Source: Actinomycetota bacterium
GTDB taxonomy: Bacteria; Actinomycetota; Acidimicrobiia; Acidimicrobiales; AC-25
DNA: 14,908 nucleotides
Assembly (NCBI GenBank): GCA_005888395.1
Contig: VAXF01000033.1
Location: forward strand, 2,434 to 17,341
Direction of reading: 5' to 3'
Shown: in pieces, positions 10,412 through 14,908 of the stretch
How the letters are laid out: every line of letters starts with the position of its first letter
Numbering within the stretch: the stretch's first letter is position 1
Program-made: the position numbers and the translations under genes
The notes under the pieces: generated by a model
Database searches by the model: none
What the model saw: the letters and a program-made list of their open reading frames with translations, nothing else
Told to the model about the DNA's origin: nothing

Positions 10412-10488
10412 GCGAGCCGAAGGCGAGCGAATCAAGCGACAGAGCGTCCCGCTCAGCGGGGCGGCCGCCGAAGGCGGCAACCCGATGA
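10408..10488 (+). CDS. Possible 26-residue leader ORF before metK
   Basis: An ATG at 10408 overlaps the coaBC stop (ATGA) and opens a 26-codon frame whose TGA overlaps the metK ATG (ATGA). An AAGGAC lies ten bases upstream of the ATG. The predicted peptide begins MSEPKASESSD and is rich in Ser, Ala, Arg and Lys, with no recognisable domain. The double ATGA overlap would let ribosomes pass from coaBC to metK. It may be a coupling or leader peptide, or the frame may be open by chance over a structured RNA segment. Confidence 0.3.
   Translation: MSEPKASESSDRASRSAGRPPKAATR
10445..10478 (+). promoter_or_regulatory. Two adjacent hairpins in the metK leader
   Basis: The first hairpin pairs CGTCCCGC (10445-10452) with GCGGGGCG (10456-10463), 8 base pairs including one T-G, with a TCA loop. 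The second begins at the next base: GCCGCC (10464-10469) and GGCGGC (10473-10478) around a GAA loop. A GAAGG that could act as a ribosome binding site (10470-10474) lies in its loop and 3' arm, ten bases before the metK ATG. The layout suggests control of metK translation or a repeat element. It is too short for a complete SAM-I or SAM-IV aptamer. Confidence 0.4.
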
Positions 10489-11679
10489 GTCGCTACACGT
10501 TCACGTCGGAGTCGGTCACCGAGGGCCACCCCGACAAGATGGCCGACCAGATCTCCGATGCCATCCTCGACGCCATCATCGAGCAGGACCCGCAGGGACG
10601 GGTCGCATGCGAGACGCTGCTCACCACCGGCCTCGTCGTGGTGGCGGGGGAGATCAGCACCGAGGCCTATGTCGACATCCCCAAGATCGTGCGCTCCACG
10701 GTGTGCGGCATCGGGTACGACCGCGAGGCGTTCGGGTTCGACGGCAACACGTGTGGCGTCATCGTGTCGATCGACGAGCAGTCGCCCGACATCGACCAGG
10801 GCGTGAACCTGGCCTACGAGGTGCGCACCGGCAAGAGCGGCGAGGACCTCCTCAACGCGCAGGGCGCAGGCGATCAGGGAATGATGTTCGGCTTCGCGTG
10901 CGACGAGACCGAAGACCTCATGCCGCTGCCGATCTGGCTCGCGCACCGGATGGCGCAGCGGCTGGCCGAGGTGCGCAAGGCGGGCGTGCTGCCCTACCTG
11001 CGCCCCGACGGCAAGACGCAGGTGACCTTCGAGTACGACGACGGGCGGCCGGTGGCGTTGAAGACCGTGCTCGTCTCCACCCAGCACCAGCCCGGCATCG
11101 ACCTCGACACGCTGCTCAAGCCCGACCTCAACGAGCACCGTCATCCACCCGATGCTGCCGCCGAAGTTCGCCGACGACCGCTACGAGGTGCTGGCCAATC
11201 CCACCGGCAAGTTCGAGCTGGGCGGTCCGCACGCCGACACCGGCCTGACGGGCCGCAAGATCATCGTCGACACCTACGGCGGCTCGGCCCGCCACGGCGG
11301 AGGGGCGTTCTCCGGCAAGGACCCGAGCAAGGTCGACCGTTCGGCCGCCTATGCCGCCCGCTGGGTCGCCAAGCACGTCGTCGCGTCGGGCGCAGCGGCG
11401 CGGTGCGAGATCCAGGTGGCCTACGCCATCGGTGTCGCCCGGCCGGTGTCGGTGATGGTGGAGACCTTCGGAACCGAGACGGTCGACCCGGCGAAGATCT
11501 CGACCGCGATGCAGGAGGTATTCGACCTGCGGCCGGCGGCGATCATCCGCGACCTCGACCTGCGCCGGCCGATCTTCCAGCGCACCGCCGCCTACGGGCA
11601 TTTCGGCCGCAGCGACAAGGCGTTCACCTGGGAGCGGCTCACCCGCCTCGACGAGGTGAAGTCGGCGCTCGCTTTGTGA
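10485..11679 (+). CDS. metK: S-adenosylmethionine synthetase, frameshifted
   Basis: MetK makes S-adenosylmethionine from methionine and ATP. The N-terminal part shows GHPDKMADQISDAILD from residue 14, QSPDIDQGV, and GAGDQGMMFGFACDET near residue 127. The C-terminal part shows GGPHADTGLTGRKIIVDTYGG and GGGAFSGKDPSKVDRSAAY. The parts are in different frames. At about 11137-11140 the text reads GAGCACCGTCATC, where GAGCACGTCATC would give the expected EHVIHPMLPPKFADDRY, so one base, probably a C, is extra. Without it the protein has 397 residues, a normal length. The gene starts at ATG 10485, 73 bases after coaBC, and its stop overlaps the priA GTG. No second metK is in the window. A sequence error, an inactivated copy and programmed shifting are all possible; no slippery heptamer is visible. 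Confidence 0.88.
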
Positions 11680-13355
11680 TCGCGCGCGTCCTGCCGGACG
11701 TCGCCGCGCTCGAGCGAGTCTTCGACTACCTGATCCCGGAGCCCCTCCGGGATCAGGTTCGCGTCGGGACCATCGTTCGCATCGACCTTCACGGGCGGCG
11801 AGTGGGGGGCTGGGTCGTCGAGGTCACCGACGCGCCCGCCACCGACCGCCCTCTCAAGCCCCTGGCCAAGGTCACGGGATGGGGCCCGGCGCCCGAGCTG
11901 GTCGAGCTGTCGTCGTGGGCGGCGTGGCGGTGGGCGGGCCGGCGCTCCGCCTTTCTCCGGGCCGCGTCCCCACAGGTGGCGGTGCGCTCGCTGCCGAGCG
12001 CGACGGGTTCCGCGCGCGCGCTCTCCACCCGTTCTGGGTCGATATCTGCTGGTGATAGCAGGCGGATATCGACCCAGAACGGAGGAACGGGCGTCACGGT
12101 CGTGCGCGTGCCGCCCGCTGCCGACGTGGTGCCGCACGTGCTCGACGGGCTCGGTGACGCCGACGGGCTCGTGTTGGCGTCATCGGTCGGCGCCGCGGCC
12201 CGCCTCGCCCGTCGTTTGCGCGACACCGGCCGCCGGGTCGCCCTGATGCCGCGCGACTGGGCGATGGCGGCGGGCGGCGGGTGCACGGTCGTGGGGGCGC
12301 GGGCTGCGGCGTGGGCACCGGTGCCGGCACTGGGCGCCGTCGTGGTCGTCGACGAGCACGACGAGGCCTATCAGGAGGAACGGGCGCCGACCTGGAACGC
12401 GCGCGACGTGGCCCTCGAGCGGGCCCGGCGCGCGGATGCGCCTGCGGTGCTGTTGTCGCCGTGCCCGTCCCTGGAGGCGCTGGAAGCCGGGGAGCTCGTC
12501 ACCCTGCGGCGCGCCGACGAGCGCGAAGGCTGGCCGGTGCTCGAGATCGTCGACCGCCGCCGTGATGACCCCACGCGCGGCCTCTACTCCGAGCGCCTCG
12601 TGCAGCTGCTGCGCAGCGAGCGCCGGGTCGTGTGCGTCCTCAACCGCAAGGGTCGGGCCCGGCTGCTGGCATGCGCCGCATGCGGTGAGCTCGCCCGCTG
12701 CGAGCACTGCGGCGCGGTCGTGGCGCAGCTGGAGGCCACGCTCGTGTGCCGGCGCTGCGAGCAAGAACGCCCAGCGGTGTGCGCGGCCTGCGGGTCGACG
12801 CGGCTGAAGGTCCTCCGTCCCGGTGTGACGCGCGTGCAGGAGGACCTCGACCGCCTGGCTGGACGTCCCGTGGTCGTCGGCACCGAGGCCGCGCTCCACC
12901 GGGAGGAAGCAGCCGATGCCGTCGCGTTCCTCGACTTCGACCAGGAGCTGCTTGCGCCGCGGTACCGCGCCGGAGAAGAGGCGATGGCGCTCCTCGCGCG
13001 CGCGGCGCGCCTCGTCGGTGGGCGCGATCGCGACGGCCGCCTGCTGGTGCAGACGCGCGTGCCGCGCCACGAGGTGCTCGACGCGGTGGTCCACGCCGAT
13101 CCGGGGAGGCTGGCCGTGGTCGAGTCGGCCCGGCGGGCCGCGCTGCGGCTGCCGCCCGAGGCCGCGGTCGCGATCGTGTCGGGTGAGGCGGCCGAGCGGT
13201 TCGTGTTCGCGGTCGAGGGTGTCGAGCTCCTCGGGCCGACAGACGGCCGCTGGATGCTGCGTGCCCCCGACCACGCCACCCTTTGCCACGCGCTCGCCGC
13301 AGTTCCCCGCCCGCCCGGCCGCCTGCGGGTCGAGGTCGACCCTCTCCGCGCCTGA
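11676..13355 (+). CDS. priA: PriA-like primosomal protein N', degenerate helicase core
   Basis: PriA restarts stalled replication forks. The 559 residues show an N-terminal PriA DNA-binding domain (VLPDVAALERVFDYLIPEPL, then RVGTIVRIDLHGRRVGGWVVEV). The helicase region lacks a Walker A GKT motif, has DEHDEAYQEE from residue 226 where DEEH is expected, and SPCPS in place of SATPS. A zinc-binding cluster at about residues 333-372 keeps four paired-cysteine motifs (CAAC, CEHC, CRRC, CAAC). Actinobacterial PriA proteins are known to lack helicase motifs, so this state is expected and suggests a structural role. The GTG at 11676 overlaps the metK stop. Residues about 118-136, in the linker after the N-terminal domain, are encoded by a palindromic insert (12029-12082). 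The frame is also open upstream into metK, but that is not one gene. Confidence 0.88.
   Translation: MIARVLPDVAALERVFDYLIPEPLRDQVRVGTIVRIDLHGRRVGGWVVEVTDAPATDRPLKPLAKVTGWGPAPELVELSSWAAWRWAGRRSAFLRAASPQVAVRSLPSATGSARALSTRSGSISAGDSRRISTQNGGTGVTVVRVPPAADVVPHVLDGLGDADGLVLASSVGAAARLARRLRDTGRRVALMPRDWAMAAGGGCTVVGARAAAWAPVPALGAVVVVDEHDEAYQEERAPTWNARDVALERARRADAPAVLLSPCPSLEALEAGELVTLRRADEREGWPVLEIVDRRRDDPTRGLYSERLVQLLRSERRVVCVLNRKGRARLLACAACGELARCEHCGAVVAQLEATLVCRRCEQERPAVCAACGSTRLKVLRPGVTRVQEDLDRLAGRPVVVGTEAALHREEAADAVAFLDFDQELLAPRYRAGEEAMALLARAARLVGGRDRDGRLLVQTRVPRHEVLDAVVHADPGRLAVVESARRAALRLPPEAAVAIVSGEAAERFVFAVEGVELLGPTDGRWMLRAPDHATLCHALAAVPRPPGRLRVEVDPLRA
12029..12082 (+). repeat. Perfect 18-base inverted repeat inside priA
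   Basis: CCGTTCTGGGTCGATATC (12029-12046) is the exact reverse complement of 12065-12082. The 18-base spacer contains a nested TGCT/AGCA stem around GGTGAT, leaving GGCG unpaired. The whole unit is 54 bases, exactly 18 codons, and keeps the priA frame open. The arms are about 56% G+C, clearly below the surrounding gene. It lies in a variable linker. This looks like an inserted palindromic element; no second copy is seen in the window. Confidence 0.9.
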
Positions 13356-13367
13356 CCACCGACGGCG

Positions 13368-13379
13368 TACAGTTGGCCC
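13368..13379 (+). promoter_or_regulatory. Putative -10 element before the membrane protein gene
   Basis: TACAGT (13368-13373) lies exactly six bases before GTG 13380, the same spacing as at mihF, rpoZ and def. No -35 element is clear. It supports GTG 13380 as the original, leaderless start of the frameshifted gene that follows. Confidence 0.4.
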
Positions 13380-14185
13380 GTGGAGCTCGGGGGGGCGTTG
13401 CTGCTCGGGGGCGCCCGTTCCTCCTGATAGGCCTCGTCGTGGCGGCACGGGGCGAGACCGACCCGGGCGGCCGCCGGCCCTACGCCGCCTACCTGTTCCT
13501 CGTCTGCTTCGTCGGCGTGTTCGTGCTGCTGTCCTCGACGTTCGCGCTGGCCAACGCCGGGGTGCGCGTGGTTACGAACACCGACGCGCACAACGGCTCA
13601 CACGTCGAGTTCGGCCTGGGTGGGTCGCAGCGGCAGACGTTCACCGCGTGCGGACGGGCGATCCCTGTGCCGTTAAGCGGCTCGGACTCGTTATCGAGCG
13701 GCAGCGGGATCACCTCGCCGTGCCCCGGCCCGGACCAGAACCCGACGGTCGTGCGCGGGCGCGGGCGGCACGATGCGGCGGCGCGGACTGCGGCGCAGGC
13801 CGGGCTGGTGGCCCTCGTGGCCGCGCTGCTGCTCGCGTTCCATCTGCGGCGCGTGCCCCAGCTGGTGAACGAACCGGGCTTCGCCGGCAGCGGGGCCGAG
13901 CGCATGTACCGCACCTACCTCTACGCGGTGTGCTTCGTCGCGGTGCTCATCCTGGTGGGTGCGGCGGTGAGCGCGGTCTACGGGGTCTTCCGCGCCCTCG
14001 GCCCCGGCGTGTTCGCGCCGTCGACGCTGCACGCCCGGAAGGTTGGGGTGGCCGAGCTGCTTTCGGGTGCGATCCTCGCCGGCCTGGCGGCGATCGTGTT
14101 CGTGACGCACTGGCGGCGGGCGGCACCGTTCCGCCCCGTGCCGCCTCCAGTCGGGCCGGCGCCGGGGGGCGAGCCGATAGCCTGA
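13380..14185 (+). CDS. Multi-pass membrane protein of unknown function, probable N-terminal frameshift
   Basis: I do not recognise the family. Hydrophobic stretches suggest four or five membrane helices: the N-terminal FLLIGLVVAA region, YAAYLFLVCFVGVFVLLSS, AGLVALVAALLLAF, TYLYAVCFVAVLILVGAAV and LLSGAILAGLAAIVFV. The second and fourth share a Y-x(2)-YL-x(2)-VCFV pattern, hinting at an internal duplication. A polar loop of about 70 residues, rich in Gly and Ser and with two Cys, lies between helices 2 and 3. Two in-frame TTA codons (13673, 13691) are the only in-frame ones I found in the window. From GTG 13380 the frame stops at 13425-13427 after VELGGALLLGGA; one extra base in the G tracts (13389-13395 or 13407-13411) would join it to the rest. 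GTG 13439, giving 248 residues, is the fallback start. The C terminus is Pro-rich and the gene ends four bases before def. Confidence 0.7.
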
Positions 14186-14189
14186 CCGC
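14178..14189 (+). promoter_or_regulatory. Putative -10 element of def, predicted leaderless
   Basis: TAGCCT (14178-14183) overlaps the last codons of the upstream gene and ends six bases before GTG 14190. No ribosome binding site lies next to the GTG. A -35 element is not apparent, so the call rests on the repeated spacing at four starts. Confidence 0.4.
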
Positions 14190-14720
14190 GTGTCCCATGT
14201 GATCCGCGTGTTCGGCGACCCGGTGCTGCGGCAGCGCGCGGCCGAGGTCGACGACATCGACGGGACGCTGGCGCGCCTCGCCGACGACATGCTGGTGACG
14301 ATGTACGAGGCACCGGGCCTCGGGTTGGCCGCACCCCAGGTGGGCGTGCAGAAGCGCCTCTTCGTCTACGACCTCCAGGACGACACCGGTGCCCACGTCA
14401 TCGTCAACCCGACGATCGTCGAGGCACGCGGCGAGTGGCTCCACGAGGAGGGCTGCCTGTCGGTGCCGGGCCTCGCGTTCGAGATCGTGCGGCCGAAGGA
14501 GGTCCACGTCACCGGCTGGGACATCGACGGGAAAGAGCTCTCGATCGACGGCGACGAGATGCTCGCCCGGCTGCTCCAGCACGAGATCGACCATCTCGAC
14601 GGCATCCTCCTCCTCGAGCGTCTCGATCCCGACCAGCGGAAGCAGGCCCTGCGCGAGCTGCGCAACCGCGACCCCGAGCTCGGCGGCCGCGGCCCCACGG
14701 CGAGCGCCAACCGCCTCTAA
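14190..14720 (+). CDS. def: Peptide deformylase
   Basis: Def removes the formyl group from the N-terminal methionine of new proteins, acting as a ribosome-associated metalloenzyme. All three family motifs are intact: GLGLAAPQ at residues 43-50, EGCLS with metal-ligand Cys89, and QHEIDHLDG with His131, Glu132 and His135. At 176 residues it has normal length. The start is GTG 14190; the coding sequence VIRVFGDPVLRQRA is typical of the N terminus (IRxFGDPVLR). The gene is four bases after the membrane protein gene and 13 bases before fmt. The def-fmt pairing is common, since the two enzymes remove and add the same formyl group. Confidence 0.96.
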   Translation: MSHVIRVFGDPVLRQRAAEVDDIDGTLARLADDMLVTMYEAPGLGLAAPQVGVQKRLFVYDLQDDTGAHVIVNPTIVEARGEWLHEEGCLSVPGLAFEIVRPKEVHVTGWDIDGKELSIDGDEMLARLLQHEIDHLDGILLLERLDPDQRKQALRELRNRDPELGGRGPTASANRL

Positions 14721-14733
14721 CGACGGCGGGTCG

Positions 14734-14908
14734 GTGCGCCTCGCCTTCCTCGGCACGCCGGAGGTGGCGGTCACGCCGCTGCGGGCGCTCGTCGAGGAGG
14801 GCCACGACGTCGCCCTCGTCGTCTCGCAACCCGACCGCAAGCGGGGCCGCGGCGGCGCGCTGGTGGCGAGCCCGGTGAAGGCGGCCGCGTCGGAGCTCGC
14901 GCTCCCCG
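14734..14908 (+). CDS. fmt: Methionyl-tRNA formyltransferase, 3' end missing
   Basis: Fmt transfers a formyl group from 10-formyl-tetrahydrofolate to initiator Met-tRNA. Only the first 58 codons are present. They match the start of the formyltransferase domain: RLAFLGTPEVAVTPLRALVE, GHDVALVVSQPDRKRGRG and SPVKAAASELALP, with the FLGTPE and QPDRxxGRG motifs. The start is GTG 14734, 13 bases after the def stop, with a weak GGCGGG upstream. The gene runs off the right edge, so its catalytic Asn-His-Asp residues lie outside the window. Confidence 0.95.
   Translation, partial: MRLAFLGTPEVAVTPLRALVEEGHDVALVVSQPDRKRGRGGALVASPVKAAASELALP

Noticed and set aside
10412..10484. SAM riboswitch before metK
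   Set aside because: The string GGCGGCAACCC recalls the conserved CGGCAACC of SAM-I/SAM-IV aptamers, but about 70 bases with two simple hairpins cannot hold the full junction and pseudoknot.
10074..13355. A single open frame spanning the coaBC end, metK and priA
   Set aside because: Its parts match different proteins, and the metK stretch after 11137 is out of frame. The openness comes from G+C-rich sequence and the metK indel, so it is not one natural fusion gene.

Overview
The window is a G+C-rich, densely packed stretch of core chromosome with every gene on the + strand. It most likely comes from an actinomycete-type bacterium (Actinomycetota), with Acidimicrobiia as my best guess. The grounds are the actinobacterial integration host factor next to gmk-rpoZ-coaBC-metK-priA, a PriA without a working helicase core, frequent GTG starts, strong G/C at third codon positions, and a gene order resembling the pyr-mihF-gmk-rpoZ-dfp-metK region of mycobacteria. 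The class assignment is inference.

Region 1 (1-8018) is the de novo pyrimidine operon: pyrB (5' end missing), pyrC, carA, carB, pyrD, pyrF. CarAB makes carbamoyl phosphate, PyrB and PyrC turn it into dihydroorotate, PyrD oxidises this to orotate and PyrF makes UMP. pyrE is not in the window. Most genes overlap by 4-8 bases or abut. The exception is a 99-base gap before pyrD, where codon use becomes less G+C-biased, a terminator-like hairpin overlaps the first pyrD codons, and the pyrK gene usually paired with this class of pyrD is missing.

Region 2 (8019-13355) is a housekeeping block: mihF, gmk, rpoZ, coaBC, metK, priA. Here coaBC and metK each carry an apparent single-base frameshift, gmk and coaBC lack an ATG/GTG/TTG start ahead of their essential N-terminal motifs, two adjacent hairpins sit directly before metK, and priA contains a perfect 18-base inverted repeat as an exact 18-codon segment.

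Region 3 (13356-14908) has a multi-pass membrane protein of unknown function, probably also frameshifted in a G tract, then def and the start of fmt, which act on the N-terminal formyl-methionine.

Four genes (mihF, rpoZ, the membrane protein, def) have a TAnnnT -10 element exactly six bases before the start codon. This predicts leaderless mRNAs and divides the window into transcription units. I see no complete new defence or mobile system. The best leads are the palindromic insert in priA, the leaderless-promoter pattern, the pyrD junction and the metK leader. Several indels within 4 kb could also be sequencing or assembly errors and should be checked against reads first.
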